A DNA stretch of 64,000 nucleotides from Bacteroidia bacterium (GCA_026003235.1 BPGW01000003.1:124001-188000), one strand, 5' to 3'. Positions 9,301 to 19,576 are shown, counted from the stretch's first letter. Notes: generated from the letters alone by a model not told the origin. Numbers and translations are program-made.

Positions 9301-12300
9301 CAGATGTTTTCGGGGGTGAGGTTGCCGGGCTGAGAGAACACAAGGGGTACCTCGTATTCGTAGTAGTTGTCGGAGTAATCGGTACCGATACGGATAAAGA
9401 GCGTGGCGTCGCCGGTTTGGCTTACGTTGGGGGGAATCGGGCTACCCTGGAGGGGTTCGGCATGAGCCCATAGCCGCAAGTACTCATAAAACCGCAGGTC
9501 GTAGCTGAAAGTGCGAAAGACGCCTCGCCCATCTCCGTCAGCGAGGTTGCATACGCGCAGGACAAGGCTTTGTTCATTCTGTAGGAGGCCGGCTACAGGG
9601 CTGCCCGGAATCGGCTGGCGCAAAATCCCCGGCGGCAGCACGTAAGGAAAAGGTTGTCGGGAACCGTTCTCTTCAATGTTCATGATGCCGGTCTCAAAAG
9701 GGGTAGGGTCTGCGCTGGGATCGGGTAAAAGAGTTTCTTCTTGCTGGTTGAGGTTGATTTGGGCGCGGCGCCAGGTGGTGGCTACCAGTTCCAGCTTGCC
9801 AAAGCGCAGCACCACATCCCGGTCAAAGCCCGTAAGATACATCCGAATAAAGTCAATCGCCTTGAAGTCTTGGATATCCCCCACGGCGGTGCCACGGCTA
9901 AGGGGTATCCGAAAGAGGTACCAGCGAGTTCGGAGGGTGTTTCCGTTGGGGGTTTTGATATCCAGCTCGCGTTTGTCTACGATGAAGTTGCGGCCTACTT
10001 GGAGGTCCTGCGGCCGCAATGACACGCGGTAAGAGAAAAAAGCTTCTCGGGTGTTGAGGGTTCCGTCTAAGTTGATGTCTTCTACGTCGGGGAGGGCGCT
10101 GGCTTGCCTGGTGTAGGGTTCGCCGGATTGCGGGATAGGCGAGTTGCCTTCCAGCCCGGAGAAGCGGCGGTACCGCTCCAGGATATTTGGGCTATTGATG
10201 TCCCGAAAATGGGCGTAGTTATCGCTGGAAGGATCTTCTACGGCTTGCTGGTAAGCCTCTGGCGTGAGGAAGGTCTGGAGCTGGGCTAAATAGTTTGTGA
10301 AAAAGGTGGCTTCCGCCTGGGTGCGCAAGCCATCCAGTCCTACGTCTTGAAACTCTCGGGCGGCGGGGTTGTTGTCAAAAGCGAGGGTAGGAATCTGAAT
10401 ATTGGGCACGCGTCCCCAGGGTGTGAGGGTGAGGTTGAGGTTAGCGGCGTCGTCTTGGGCGTTGGTGGGAAGGCCGTGCTCATACGCACGCCGGTTGTCG
10501 GGCAGCACGTCTTCGCTGATCTGGCCTAAGTTGAAGTACAGGTCTCCACCGGGAGCGGTAGGGTCCTCTAGAAAAGGATCCATCAGCCAGAACTCAATAA
10601 ACTCGTAATTCGCCGCTTCAAAATCGGTGTTGCCGATCACGCGGCGCATGATGCCTGCCCAGTTGCGGGTAGGGTTACGGAAGGTTCCGTCTGGGTTTAC
10701 GTCGGCGGGATTGGCGTTGTAGTTGTAGGGGCCCCGTTCACGAGGGCGGTAGTATAGGTCAAACGTGCTGAGGATGTTGCTGCCGGCGGCGATGGTACGG
10801 TTAGGGAAGACTTCGGCGGGCTCCACCCGACGGGTGTAATGGGCATTCAAGGCAGGACTTTGGTCGTCTAAGCCAAAAGTGGAAGGGCGGTTGAAAAACT
10901 CAGGGTCAATAAAGTACCAAGAGAGGGCGGCGCGGGTGTAATTAGGGGCCAGGGGGTCGGAGCTGGGCGGCCTCAGGTCTGGGGGTACCGAAGCGAGTTT
11001 CCAGTAGGTCCACTGCGTGAGGTCCAGCGTGTTGCGCAGCCCCTCAAAGTCGTCTATGTAAGCGATGCCCCGCTCTTGTCCTGTGATCACCTGGCGGGGG
11101 ATCCCCGGCCGCAACTGAGCAAATTCCCCCTTGAAGGTGATTTCGCTCTCTTCCTTCGTGCTGTAAAAGGGTAAGGCGTTGAGGAGAGCGCTGAGAAAGC
11201 GGGATTTTTCCTGGAGGTTGGCGTCTACACCCCACATAAGGTTAGCGGCCGGCTCCTCTGAGATGATAACTTTGTTGATGAGAGGTCGCTCGTAAAAGCT
11301 CAGTCCTGTCGCTCCAAGTTGGAAGCGCTGAGAAGGCCGCCACTCTACACGGGCTCCGACAAGGGTTTTTTGGTCTATCCCGAAAAGCTGATTGCTCTCA
11401 AAGCGCACCCGTATTTCTTGACCTGACTGGAGGATGCCTTGGTTGGTTATGGTGACTTTGCCGATGGTATAGTCTACCTGGTAATCTACGCCTTCGGTGA
11501 GAGGCGCTCCCCCCGCCGTAACTTGGATGCTCCCCGGCTGAATCTGCGGCGTATTGAGGTTGATCTCGGCGCCGGTAGAAGAGACAAAGCTGTACTTGAG
11601 TTTGAAGCGATTCAATTGGGGGTAATATTGAATGGCGTCTACCTGCGTTAGACGATAAAGGGGGTCGTAAGCGTATTTGATAGAATCCTCCGTGGGATTG
11701 GTGACAAACTGGCGGACCAGATGCTGGCCAAAAGGTTCGAGCACAGGAAAGACAATAAGCCCGCGGTCCGGAAAGATGGTCACCTGCGGGATAAAGTCAA
11801 ACACATTATCGGAGCCGGCTTCCATGTTGTTGCGCAGGCGGTCCAGTCCCAGCACCTGGATCAAGGGCCTATCGCGGGTATCTACTGAAGGGAGGTAGTT
11901 GATGTCGCCGCTTCCATCGGTGGCTTCGTAGACGACTTGCAGGTCAAAGCCTTGCGCCTGGATGTTGTATGCGTCCAACCGGTATACATTTTTCATCATG
12001 AGGTCCCAGGTGGGGTAAGGCCGGTTATCCAGGACGGGTCGGATAGCTTGCGGCTTGAGCATCTTCAAAAAGAGCACGTTGCTGTTTTGTGGATCCGCAG
12101 GCTGGTCTACGCTAAACTCGCCCACGCGGTACACGGTGTTATCGCCGGCTACAGTGTACTCGTAGGCTACGAAGACGGCGTCGTTAGGTTGGAGCGTGAC
12201 ATTGAGGCTGATGTAGCCCAGCTGACGATGCACGAAAAACTCGTTTTCATTCAGGCGGCGCATGTTTTCCACCAGCTCAAAGTCTTGGCCATTGGTGAGA

Positions 12301-13556
12301 CCTTCTTGAGAGAGGTAATATACGACCGAATCGCGGGCGCGGGCCCCCGGTTGGCGAAGAGCTCGGCTGTAAACCTCATTGGCGTTGTTATCGGGGTAGT
12401 TGCCGGTTACAGCGAGACCCGTGTTGAAGAGACGGCCGCCGCGACTGGGGAGGTTCTCTCCCAGGTCCACCAAACCCACTCCATTGCGGGTGTTCTGGGC
12501 CACCGCGTTGGAGCGGTTGGTGACCCACACCTCAATGCGCGTGATGTTGATGGGGGAAGACACGACCGGCAGGGTAGAAAGGGACCTTTCATAGATCGAG
12601 CGGAAAAAGTGGTTCAAAAAGAAGTGGCGATTGTAATCGTATTCGCTGGCTTTTTTGGTTTTTTCTTGGCGCTGGCCGCCGGCTTTTACGACGACTTCCT
12701 GGCTTTTGCTGCGCTGCTGGGAAGCGATCGCCGTCACGAAAACCGATCCGAACTGCATGCGAGTCTTGATGCCCCACAAGTTCTGCCCGCCGGTGATAAG
12801 CGTGCCCCCCAGCGGAAGCCCCACATTACCGGCCTCAATGCTCTTGATGATGTCGTCTTCGTGGCCCTGGTACTCAATCTTGAACTGGTTCTCAAAGTTG
12901 AAGCTGGTTTGGGTGTCCCAATTGAGGCGGAGCTTGAGCTTTTCGCCGATGTTACCCACGACGTTCATTTGGATTTGCTGGTTGAAGGCGAGGTTGGAGT
13001 TGCGCTGTTGGCGGATGGTGAGGGCGGGGTTGCGCATGCGGTTGCTGCGGAAGGAAAGGTCCAAAAGCACATTGATATTGGGGCGGATGTCTACTCGGCC
13101 GCTTCCGAAAATGTCGCGGAAAAGCTCGCTGTTGACGTTGATAGGGGGGATTAGGCCGGAGAGGGACTGCGAGGGCCCCGTAGAAGAGGCGGTGGGCGTG
13201 CGGCTAAGCTGGGCTTCTCGGCTGCGCCGGTCCAGGTACTGCCGCATGAAACGCTGGCTTTGCAGGCGCTCGTACTCCTCTCGGGTGATGTAGGAAGGTC
13301 GGCGCACATTGCGGCCGCCGATTCGTTCGTAGACCCAATAGCCTTTGCCGTCAGGGGTTAGCTCGTAAATGACTTCATATCCGCTGGGCTCGGGTAGGAG
13401 CCAGGGAGGTCCCCACCTTCGACGGGCCGACGCATCCGCCGGCGAGTCATAAAACCTGTAACGAATCGTATCCCCCGGTTGGGCGGCGAGATAAAACACC
13501 CCATGCACCACCCCTATAGCCCACCGGAGGAGGAGTCCTGTACCTGGCTGCCCCAC
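6339..13556 (-). CDS. sprA: SprA, type IX secretion / gliding motility outer-membrane translocon
   Basis: 2405 aa, nearly identical in length to SprA of Flavobacterium. SprA is the very large outer-membrane beta-barrel through which folded T9SS cargo leaves the cell. Features seen: an N-terminal exported segment; recurring SprA signatures such as GERGIAYIDDFEG (from about residue 823), where the barrel plug region begins; repeated statements of the form YSQPSAVDF replaced here by PQAIRPVLDNRPYPTWDLMMKNVY; WVNELRVTNYN; and a C-terminal half of dense amphipathic beta strands with Arg/Asn/Tyr. It is the only T9SS core component in this window, but putative cargo lies at 38398-42329 and 48323-49465. 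It is the last gene of the minus-strand run that starts at gap. Identification rests on length, motifs and composition. Confidence 0.95.
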   Translation of the reverse strand: MGQPGTGLLLRWAIGVVHGVFYLAAQPGDTIRYRFYDSPADASARRRWGPPWLLPEPSGYEVIYELTPDGKGYWVYERIGGRNVRRPSYITREEYERLQSQRFMRQYLDRRSREAQLSRTPTASSTGPSQSLSGLIPPINVNSELFRDIFGSGRVDIRPNINVLLDLSFRSNRMRNPALTIRQQRNSNLAFNQQIQMNVVGNIGEKLKLRLNWDTQTSFNFENQFKIEYQGHEDDIIKSIEAGNVGLPLGGTLITGGQNLWGIKTRMQFGSVFVTAIASQQRSKSQEVVVKAGGQRQEKTKKASEYDYNRHFFLNHFFRSIYERSLSTLPVVSSPINITRIEVWVTNRSNAVAQNTRNGVGLVDLGENLPSRGGRLFNTGLAVTGNYPDNNANEVYSRALRQPGARARDSVVYYLSQEGLTNGQDFELVENMRRLNENEFFVHRQLGYISLNVTLQPNDAVFVAYEYTVAGDNTVYRVGEFSVDQPADPQNSNVLFLKMLKPQAIRPVLDNRPYPTWDLMMKNVYRLDAYNIQAQGFDLQVVYEATDGSGDINYLPSVDTRDRPLIQVLGLDRLRNNMEAGSDNVFDFIPQVTIFPDRGLIVFPVLEPFGQHLVRQFVTNPTEDSIKYAYDPLYRLTQVDAIQYYPQLNRFKLKYSFVSSTGAEINLNTPQIQPGSIQVTAGGAPLTEGVDYQVDYTIGKVTITNQGILQSGQEIRVRFESNQLFGIDQKTLVGARVEWRPSQRFQLGATGLSFYERPLINKVIISEEPAANLMWGVDANLQEKSRFLSALLNALPFYSTKEESEITFKGEFAQLRPGIPRQVITGQERGIAYIDDFEGLRNTLDLTQWTYWKLASVPPDLRPPSSDPLAPNYTRAALSWYFIDPEFFNRPSTFGLDDQSPALNAHYTRRVEPAEVFPNRTIAAGSNILSTFDLYYRPRERGPYNYNANPADVNPDGTFRNPTRNWAGIMRRVIGNTDFEAANYEFIEFWLMDPFLEDPTAPGGDLYFNLGQISEDVLPDNRRAYEHGLPTNAQDDAANLNLTLTPWGRVPNIQIPTLAFDNNPAAREFQDVGLDGLRTQAEATFFTNYLAQLQTFLTPEAYQQAVEDPSSDNYAHFRDINSPNILERYRRFSGLEGNSPIPQSGEPYTRQASALPDVEDINLDGTLNTREAFFSYRVSLRPQDLQVGRNFIVDKRELDIKTPNGNTLRTRWYLFRIPLSRGTAVGDIQDFKAIDFIRMYLTGFDRDVVLRFGKLELVATTWRRAQINLNQQEETLLPDPSADPTPFETGIMNIEENGSRQPFPYVLPPGILRQPIPGSPVAGLLQNEQSLVLRVCNLADGDGRGVFRTFSYDLRFYEYLRLWAHAEPLQGSPIPPNVSQTGDATLFIRIGTDYSDNYYEYEVPLVFSQPGNLTPENIWANDIQVRLEELNLVKVLRDQARQTRGFPLSQVYTYTLPNGHRVSVKGTPQLNNVKAILIGVRNPSDGRGPICVEVWVNELRVTNYNTRPGWSASGIVNLKLADLGNLSVSGSYGTPWYGSIEKKVSQRSTEWTQRYTITGGLQLHKLLPKKLGVEIPAFFTYGENVTKPLYSPYDPDVLARTRIEAQPTPTQRDSIEQLLTSYSRTYSYTFAGVRKLYTNPQAKKRFWHLQNFLFSYGYNETFTRNPQIQYQIAKQYTGSVAYNYNFQPKPFSPFKNTKVPLLKDFSLTYLPNQVGWRLEGNRQYQEQYLRAINGGPEIKPTFYQNFLLTRQYLLQWNLTPSLNLNYNATVQARVDEPQGPINTPEKRDSLWQNFFSVGKDPARGRYQRINLGRTLSFQQNLTATYRLPLNKFKWTDWINSSLTYTAEYRWTTAALGQEAFGNTVANTQNIQLTGQLQFSSLYKKIKFIDKLLAPPPKKNIFSQADSSRKAGDDPYVAARQIGRMLGRLLFSVQNADISYTRQRGTTLPGFLPRPANFGLDWAYRDTLTGRTSQAPGWDFILGQQPDLAGGWLRSAAEKGWMTRNPRFTLPYQQTQSTQLNLRASLAPLRDLRLDLTLTRNQTASEGGLFGWDTTLQDFTFSNRNAQGTFSMSFFSFGTALAGQRDRGYERLEGEYRYILSQRLRLANPFYESSLGSNATLTRRDYWNGYTGSQQDVVVLAFLSAYGPYNPNRMPLSPFPKVPLPNWNLNYTGLNQLPFIKENFRSVTLSHGYRSTYTTSYTLNLRARDQNGDGLSETLQPIQSPLDTFPGLTVYNFEPVYVINAVSIQETFSPLLGFNVAWKNGMNTTLEVRRSRTLTLNVGALQLNQNRSTDFSLTWNWRRESFLQPFSLFGRTFELRNSVTFRVEVTYRSLVNQNRQLDNPAFTQPIGGTRTFTLKPAVDYNLSTQLTVRVYVEHTRNRPVLSNAFPTSFTAAGVQFRFSLTN

Positions 13557-13596
13557 AGGATAGAGAAAGCGGCCCTAAGTTAAGCAGCCGGGCGGA

Positions 13597-13755
13597 TCAG
13601 TACACGTGGTTATCCACTCGGGTAGCTGGGCAGGATCCGCTCCGTTGCCAGACAGAAGCGCCTCGGCTCGTGCGAGCGGCCGAACACGCCTGGAGAATCA
13701 AAAGGGCTACCACTATCCCTGCCAACAGCCAACTTATGGGACTGCGCTTGTGCAT
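13597..13755 (-). CDS. Small lipoprotein B (52 aa), nested against lipoprotein A
   Basis: MHKRSPISWLLAGIVVALL then ILQAC: a lipoprotein signal with lipobox LQAC, cysteine at residue 24, and a mature part of only 29 residues. A consensus promoter TACATTTG (13760-13767) ends 4 bases before the ATG at 13755, exactly the spacing of other genes here, which is the main reason to believe it. It overlaps the C-terminal part of lipoprotein A in another frame for its first 146 bases and ends 41 bases before sprA. Function unknown; proximity suggests a small envelope protein expressed with SprA. Confidence 0.5.
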   Translation of the reverse strand: MHKRSPISWLLAGIVVALLILQACSAARTSRGASVWQRSGSCPATRVDNHVY

Positions 13756-13903
13756 ACGGCAAATGTACGAAAGTCGGGGCATTTCGGTTGCAAGGGCAAG
13801 GCATCCGAACCTTTCTGCGCTTTTTGGCCTTGTAGCCCGCTGCACAGCCCCCAAGCAAAAGGCTTAGTCCGATTAGGGTTACCTTCGCCCACTGCTTGCG
13901 CAC
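13610..13903 (-). CDS. Small lipoprotein A (97 aa)
   Basis: Starts at GTG 13903 (reads VRKQWAKVTLIGLSLLLGG, then Cys), a lipoprotein signal with lipobox LGGC at about residue 20. The early mature part (GYKAKKRRKVRMPCPCN) resembles the many tiny basic, Cys/Pro-containing lipoproteins of Bacteroidota. The last about 60 residues overlap lipoprotein B in a different frame and have no convincing composition, so the real protein may be shorter through a frameshift, or the tail may be incidental. A weak promoter-like TACCTTAG (13908-13915) is 4 bases upstream. No function can be assigned. Confidence 0.5.
   Translation of the reverse strand: MRKQWAKVTLIGLSLLLGGCAAGYKAKKRRKVRMPCPCNRNAPTFVHLPYAQAQSHKLAVGRDSGSPFDSPGVFGRSHEPRRFCLATERILPSYPSG
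13760..13767 (-). promoter_or_regulatory. TAnnTTTG -7 element for lipoprotein B
   Basis: TACATTTG on the minus strand, 4 bases before the ATG at 13755, inside the coding frame of lipoprotein A. Confidence 0.5.
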
Positions 13904-13921
13904 CTCCCTAAGGTACAGCTT

Positions 13922-14473
13922 TTAGTCAGATACAAGGAGGGTAAAAAGGGCTTCTATCAGGGCAGGTTGCCAGGCTTCGGGCGGAAGGGGCAAAGTGGCC
14001 CGAAGAGGACGAGCCCCTTCCGCCGTGAAGAATACCCCCTCCACAAAGCAGGAAAGCACCCGGACGACTTCACTGCGGAGCCGATTGCTTTCGGCATACA
14101 CGATGTTCTGAGAGGTGGCGCGCAGTTCCAGCCGTTCTATGTAGACGAGCCCGACCCACGCGGGGGGGAGCAGGTTGGGATTTTGAATGAGCGGGGCTTT
14201 TTCGGGGTGGCGGTGGAGGTTTAGCCCTTTCCATCCTTTAGAGGCGGTTTTTTGGGCGAGGCTATCGGCCAGCTCCAGGAGAAAGGCGGCTTTACCTGAG
14301 AGGGTCTCTCCTCCCCGGGAAAGGATGGCTTTCTTGTAATAAGGGTCAAAGCTGAAGCCCCGGCTGGAGAAATAGATACCCAGCGTATCTCCCTTGTCAC
14401 GGGGCCACGAGCCGAAGCTCGCGATGGTAGCTGTCTGTACTGCGTACCAGAGTGCCTGTGCTGGAAAGGTCAT
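13922..14473 (-). CDS. Protein of unknown function, long overlap with upstream lipoprotein
   Basis: About 183 aa from the ATG at 14473 (MTFPAQALWYAVQ); an earlier in-frame ATG at 14503 is possible. The frame overlaps the end of the upstream lipoprotein gene by 77 bases. No ATG, GTG or TTG in the right place would avoid the overlap, so the first 25 residues are dual-coded if real. The body (about residues 40-183) has the look of a genuine protein, with regular hydrophobic and charged alternation (AAFLLELADSLAQK, VGLVYIERLEL, VVRVLSCFVEGVFF). No catalytic motif or known domain was recognised. It sits 18 bases before lipoprotein A. Confidence 0.6.
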   Translation of the reverse strand: MTFPAQALWYAVQTATIASFGSWPRDKGDTLGIYFSSRGFSFDPYYKKAILSRGGETLSGKAAFLLELADSLAQKTASKGWKGLNLHRHPEKAPLIQNPNLLPPAWVGLVYIERLELRATSQNIVYAESNRLRSEVVRVLSCFVEGVFFTAEGARPLRATLPLPPEAWQPALIEALFTLLVSD

Positions 14474-15074
14474 ACGCATCAAGCCGTTCGTAGCGGTGGA
14501 CAAGGCCTATGTTAGGGGCGTACACCTCGTAAAAGTAGCTGCGCTGCAAAAGGCTAATCGTATCCAGCTGCCTCAGCACAAAAGCGCTGTGGGGAAACGT
14601 GCGGCCTGCAAGGGTGTAGAGGGTGTCTGTACTGAGGTAACGGCACATTTCGGGGGGCAGGTCGGTGTACTGGTAACGATTCCAGCGCAGGTATGGGGAG
14701 AGGGGGAAGCGCAGCAGGAGAAGCCGGCGGTTGTTTTCCCAGAGTTCGGCTTGGGCAGAGTCGCGGTACGCTAACCCTACCCGGTAAAAAGCGAACTGCC
14801 CACTATCCTGGATAGCGCAGGTGTCCCACACGACGTAGAAAGACGGGCGCCGGTAAGCATCCGTTGTAGGGGTGTCTATGCGCATCCGCACCAGATACCG
14901 AACGCCTTCAGGGCCTGTGGTGGTGTAGGTGGTTTCGCGCACTTCGTAGACCCACCAGCGGCCTGTCTCAAGGGGGAAGAGGCTTGTACCAGCGGCATAG
15001 GTGGGGCGTGGAAGCTCGCGTCGGCAAGCCAAAAGACCCCATAGCGCCGCCAGCAGGATAGGCCCCTTTCTCAT
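14397..15074 (-). CDS. Lipoprotein of unknown function
   Basis: 225 aa. MRKGPILLAALWGLLAC gives a lipoprotein signal with the lipobox LLAC, Cys17 as the lipid anchor. The mature part is rich in Arg, Tyr and Trp with alternating strands (RWWVYEVRETTYTT, FYVVWDTCAIQDSG, FYEVYAPNIGLVHRY), compatible with a beta-sandwich or lipocalin-like fold. The phrase pattern FPLETGRWWVYEV and PNIGLVHRYERL resembles uncharacterised Bacteroidota lipoproteins that carry a treble of such strands, but no named family is certain. It has its own promoter (15082-15089) 22 bases after dnaJ ends. Confidence 0.75.
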   Translation of the reverse strand: MRKGPILLAALWGLLACRRELPRPTYAAGTSLFPLETGRWWVYEVRETTYTTTGPEGVRYLVRMRIDTPTTDAYRRPSFYVVWDTCAIQDSGQFAFYRVGLAYRDSAQAELWENNRRLLLLRFPLSPYLRWNRYQYTDLPPEMCRYLSTDTLYTLAGRTFPHSAFVLRQLDTISLLQRSYFYEVYAPNIGLVHRYERLDAYDLSSTGTLVRSTDSYHRELRLVAP

Positions 15075-15081
15075 CAGCCTT

Positions 15082-15089
15082 CAAAGATA
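15082..15089 (-). promoter_or_regulatory. TAnnTTTG -7 element for the lipoprotein at 15074
   Basis: TATCTTTG on the minus strand, 7 bases before the ATG at 15074, in the 21-base gap after dnaJ. Confidence 0.55.
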
Positions 15090-15095
15090 AGGTTT

Positions 15096-16220
15096 TTAGG
15101 CTGATTTGCGGCCCAAAAGGTCTCGCAGCCGGCTAAAGAACCCCTTTTCAGGCCGTTTTTGGGCAGGGGAGAAAACCGGGTCTCTGCGCATAGCCTGGAG
15201 TAGCTCTTTGGCTTCTCGGGAAAGGCGAGTGGGCACCCACACATGTACCTGAACCAGGAGGTCGCCTTTTTTTCGGCTGGCGTAGCGAGGCAGGCCTTTT
15301 CCTTCCAGGCGGAGGATTTCACCGGAGGGGGTGCCGGGTGGCACACGCAGCGAGAGGGTTTCTCCGGCCGGTGTAGGCACTTCAACCGTGGTGCCTAATA
15401 CCAGATCCGGGTAAGCGACCCAGACTTCGTAGATGAGGTCTTCGCCGTCTCGCAAGAAGTGGGGGTGAGGCGCTTCGCTGACTTCAATCAGGAGGTCTCC
15501 GGGGGGGCCTCCCCAGGGTCCAAAATGCCCTGCGCCCCTTAGCGAAAGCGTCAGCCCGCCCACAGCGCCCGGTGGGATGTCTATTTCCTGGGTATGCGTG
15601 ATCGTCTCCAAGCCAGAGCCCCTGCAGTGGGGGCAAGGATGTAGGATGCGCACGCCTGTACCGCGGCAGTCTGGGCAGTCCTGATAGACAATTTGTTGGA
15701 AAAAGCCGCCTCCCACGCGGTAAGCGATTTGCCCGCTTCCGCCGCAGGAGGGGCAGGTTTGAGGGGCTTGCCGTTCTCGGCTACCCGTTCCTTCGCAAGC
15801 GGAGCAAGGGACCCGCCGGTTGTAGCTGACCTTTCGGACGGTGCCTTGCGCAATCTCCTCCAGCGTGAGCTCTATCTGGATGCGTACATCTTCGCCGGGG
15901 ATAGCGGAGATTCGTCGGCCGCGGGCGGCCCGCCCCCCGAAGATGCTTTGAAAAACCTCCTCCACCATCTGGGAGAAGGGATCGCCGCTCATGCCCCCCC
16001 TATCCTGCACCGTTCCAAAGAGATCGTACTGGCGGCGTTTCTCGGGGTCGCTGAGGACTTCGTAGGCCTGGCTGATTTCCTTGAAGCGCTCTTCAGCCTC
16101 GCGGTTGCCAGGGTTTTTGTCGGGGTGGTACTGAAGGGCCAGACGCCGGTAGGCCCGCTTGATGGTCTCCAGGTCGGCGTCTCGGCTCACGCCGAGGATG
16201 GCGTAGTAATCTTTTTTCAT
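15096..16220 (-). CDS. dnaJ: Chaperone DnaJ
   Basis: 374 aa, the usual type I Hsp40 length. Residues 1-70 are the J domain with the HPD triad at 32-34 (YHPDKNP), which stimulates DnaK ATPase. The Gly/Phe linker is short and only weakly Gly-rich. Four zinc-binding repeats lie at about 138-205: [24 protein letters not shown] and CPHCRGSG. The C-terminal substrate-binding domains follow ([19 protein letters not shown]). Its ATG overlaps the grpE stop (ATGA), so the two are translated together. dnaK is not in the window. Being in one chain with gap and pgk is unusual. Confidence 0.97.
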   Translation of the reverse strand: MKKDYYAILGVSRDADLETIKRAYRRLALQYHPDKNPGNREAEERFKEISQAYEVLSDPEKRRQYDLFGTVQDRGGMSGDPFSQMVEEVFQSIFGGRAARGRRISAIPGEDVRIQIELTLEEIAQGTVRKVSYNRRVPCSACEGTGSRERQAPQTCPSCGGSGQIAYRVGGGFFQQIVYQDCPDCRGTGVRILHPCPHCRGSGLETITHTQEIDIPPGAVGGLTLSLRGAGHFGPWGGPPGDLLIEVSEAPHPHFLRDGEDLIYEVWVAYPDLVLGTTVEVPTPAGETLSLRVPPGTPSGEILRLEGKGLPRYASRKKGDLLVQVHVWVPTRLSREAKELLQAMRRDPVFSPAQKRPEKGFFSRLRDLLGRKSA

Positions 16221-16795
16221 TCGGTCACGATCACGCGGGCCGGACGCAAGAGCTGGCCTCGTAGCCGATAGCCCGGCTCTACCACTTCAAGGATGGTGTG
16301 AGGTTGGGTGCCTTCTGCGGCAGGTAAGGTGGAGAGAATTTCATGCTCTTCGGGGTTGGGGAGGCTTCCTACTTCAGGCACGACGGGTTCTACGCCCAGA
16401 CGAGCGAGCGCTTGGTGAAATTGTCGTGTCAGAAGCCGGAGGCCTTCTTTGAGTTTGTCCAGGTCTGGGGCCTCTTCGGCGGCGCGCAGGCCTCGTTCCA
16501 GGCTGTCCAGTATGGGTAAAAGGGCTCTGAGCAGCTCGGCTTGCGCCTGGTGAAGCTGCTGCGGCAAGTCGCGCTGCACACGCCGGCGATAGTTCTCCAG
16601 TTCCGCCGCCCTACGCAAAGCCTGGTCCCGCCATTTTTCCACTTCCTCTTCAAGCTGGCGTATACGGGCTTCCTCAGAAGGGGAAGCTTCAACAGAGGCC
16701 TCCTCAGGCGAAGCTGGAGCCGTATTGGACACCTCCGAAGGGGGCTCCGTCAGGAAGGTCTGTTCGTTTTGGGGTGTTTTCGGCTCGGTCGTCAT
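16217..16795 (-). CDS. grpE: Nucleotide exchange factor GrpE
   Basis: 192 aa. The N-terminal about 45 residues are acidic and low complexity (Glu/Ser/Pro/Thr-rich). Residues about 45-100 are the long coiled coil ([26 protein letters not shown]), and the C-terminal beta-domain ends with the family signature [20 protein letters not shown] and ARVIV. GrpE releases ADP from DnaK. It overlaps the thioredoxin-like gene upstream and dnaJ downstream by 4 bases each, so it sits inside a translationally coupled chain. Confidence 0.96.
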   Translation of the reverse strand: MTTEPKTPQNEQTFLTEPPSEVSNTAPASPEEASVEASPSEEARIRQLEEEVEKWRDQALRRAAELENYRRRVQRDLPQQLHQAQAELLRALLPILDSLERGLRAAEEAPDLDKLKEGLRLLTRQFHQALARLGVEPVVPEVGSLPNPEEHEILSTLPAAEGTQPHTILEVVEPGYRLRGQLLRPARVIVTE

Positions 16796-17283
16796 AATTG
16801 TGAAGGGTAGGTTTTCTGGAAGGCTTCCCAGCTCATGGAGCGATAGAACCCTCCGCCGAAGTAGCGCAGTATTTCGTCCAGGAGGCGAACGGGGATTAGG
16901 CCGTGCAGTTTCAGGAGTACGGTTCCGGAGGGATCCATCACCACCAGCGCTGGGTATTCCATTTTCCCCTCAAGCAAAAGGTATGCCAACTGATTGGCGT
17001 GCAGTTCGGGCAGATAGGGGAAGAGGCTGCCATTGAAAGGGAGGGAATCTCGGTCTTCGGCGTTGAGGCGCACGCAGTGGAAGTTGGCCGTGGCGTAGGT
17101 AGCGATGACGGGGTGAGCCCAGCTATGCTGGTCCATGATTACGCAGGGGCTGCACCAGGGCGTGTAAATGTAAATGAGTAGGAGGCGATCCTGGTGGCGA
17201 GCCCGTTCAAACGCTACATCCAAAGGCTGCCAGGCGATTTGGGCCGAAAGCGAAAGGGGAAGGAGGGTCTGCCAGAATTTCAT
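16792..17283 (-). CDS. Exported thioredoxin-fold protein
   Basis: 163 aa starting at ATG 17283, which overlaps the pgk stop (ATGA). Residues 1-18 act as a signal peptide. The redox motif is WCSPC with C44 and C47 ([12 protein letters not shown]), followed by the cis-Pro region [11 protein letters not shown], which places it in the Thioredoxin_7/DUF255-like branch where the sequence after CxxC is often M..xTF. Likely a periplasmic thiol reductase or quality-control enzyme. The upstream extension of the frame to 17499 is a shadow of pgk and is not used. Its location between pgk and grpE suggests co-expression with heat-shock genes. Confidence 0.88.
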   Translation of the reverse strand: MKFWQTLLPLSLSAQIAWQPLDVAFERARHQDRLLLIYIYTPWCSPCVIMDQHSWAHPVIATYATANFHCVRLNAEDRDSLPFNGSLFPYLPELHANQLAYLLLEGKMEYPALVVMDPSGTVLLKLHGLIPVRLLDEILRYFGGGFYRSMSWEAFQKTYPSQL

Positions 17284-18463
17284 GCCAGTAAGGCAGCGAT
17301 GCCGGGTAAGGTTTGACCTGCAAGCAGCTCCAGCAGCGCCCCTCCGCCGGTGGAGATGAAGCTTATCTGGCTCGCTACGCCGGCTACTTCTACGGCGCTG
17401 GCGGTGTCTCCACCGCCCGTGAGGCTGTAGGCCCCTTTTTGGGTTTCCTCGGCTACGGCCCGAGCGATCTGGACGGTGCCGGTGCGAAAAGCCTCCCACT
17501 CAAAGACGCCCATAGGACCATTCCAGAGGATGGTTCGGCTTCCTGCGATGAAGGTGCGAGCGGCGGCTATCGTGGCAGGTCCGATGTCCAATCCCCTGTA
17601 GTTTTCTGGAAAAGCTCCCGGCTCGTGCGGAAAGACGCGGGGAGAAGCCTTCTCTGAAAACTCTGTGGCGCAAACCGAATCTAACGGCAGAAGGACTTTT
17701 TTCCCTTCTTGCGTTGCTTGGGCCAGGATTTCTCGGGCGGCTTCTATGTGGTCGGCCTCCAGGAGCGATTGGCCAATGGGCAGCCCTTGGGCATGCAAAA
17801 AAGTATAACTCATGCCCCCCCCAATAAGAAGTCGGTCCAAACGAGGCAGAAGATGCCGCAGCAAAGGCAATTTGTCAGAGACTTTAGCTCCGCCCACGAT
17901 AACCAGGTAGGGCCGTTCTATGGCCGAGAGAACGCGCTGGGCATTTTCCCATTCCGCTTCCACGAGGAAGCCTGCGTATTTTTCGCGCATCAGGCGGGGG
18001 AGAGCTTCTACTGAAGCATGCGCCCGATGCAAGGAGCCAAACGCGTCTGAGACAAATAAGTCAGCCCACTGCGCTAAGGTTCGGGCAAAATCTGGATCGT
18101 TTTCACTTTCGCCTCGGAAAAAACGAATGTTTTCCAGGAGATAAACCCGACCTGGCTCAAGAGGCTGCGGCGTGAAGGGGTCTGGGATCCATCCCACGGG
18201 CTGGCCCAGGAGCTTTTCCAGGTGGGCCCGCACGGGGGCTAAGGAGTACTTGGGGTCGGGTTGTCCCTCTTTTGGGCGGCCGAGGTGCGAGCACAAGAGT
18301 ACGGCGGCTCCCTTCTCAAGGAGGTACCGGATAGTGGGTAAGGCGGCACGAATGCGCCTGTCGTCGGTAATCTGGCCGTCCTGGAGAGGAACATTGAAGT
18401 CTACTCGTACAAAGGCGCGCTTCCCCGCTGGGGAGGCCTCACGCAAGGAAGGTAAGCGCTGCA

Positions 18464-18464
<1 letters not shown>
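17280..18464 (-). CDS. pgk: Phosphoglycerate kinase
   Basis: 394 aa, standard for the family. Opens with the substrate-binding block [15 protein letters not shown], then SHLGRPK and YLLENIRF; the nucleotide-binding half contains [34 protein letters not shown] and [11 protein letters not shown]. It transfers the phosphate of 1,3-bisphosphoglycerate to ADP in glycolysis. The start at 18464 overlaps the gap stop (TGATG), so gap and pgk are coupled; the longer upstream frame to 18518 lies inside gap. Confidence 0.98.

Positions 18465-19576
<1,112 letters not shown>

Noticed and set aside
11937-13154. Long plus-strand frame (405 codons) opposite the sprA 5' half
   Set aside because: It is antisense to a confidently identified gene, has no recognisable motif or promoter, and GC-rich genes often leave open antisense frames.
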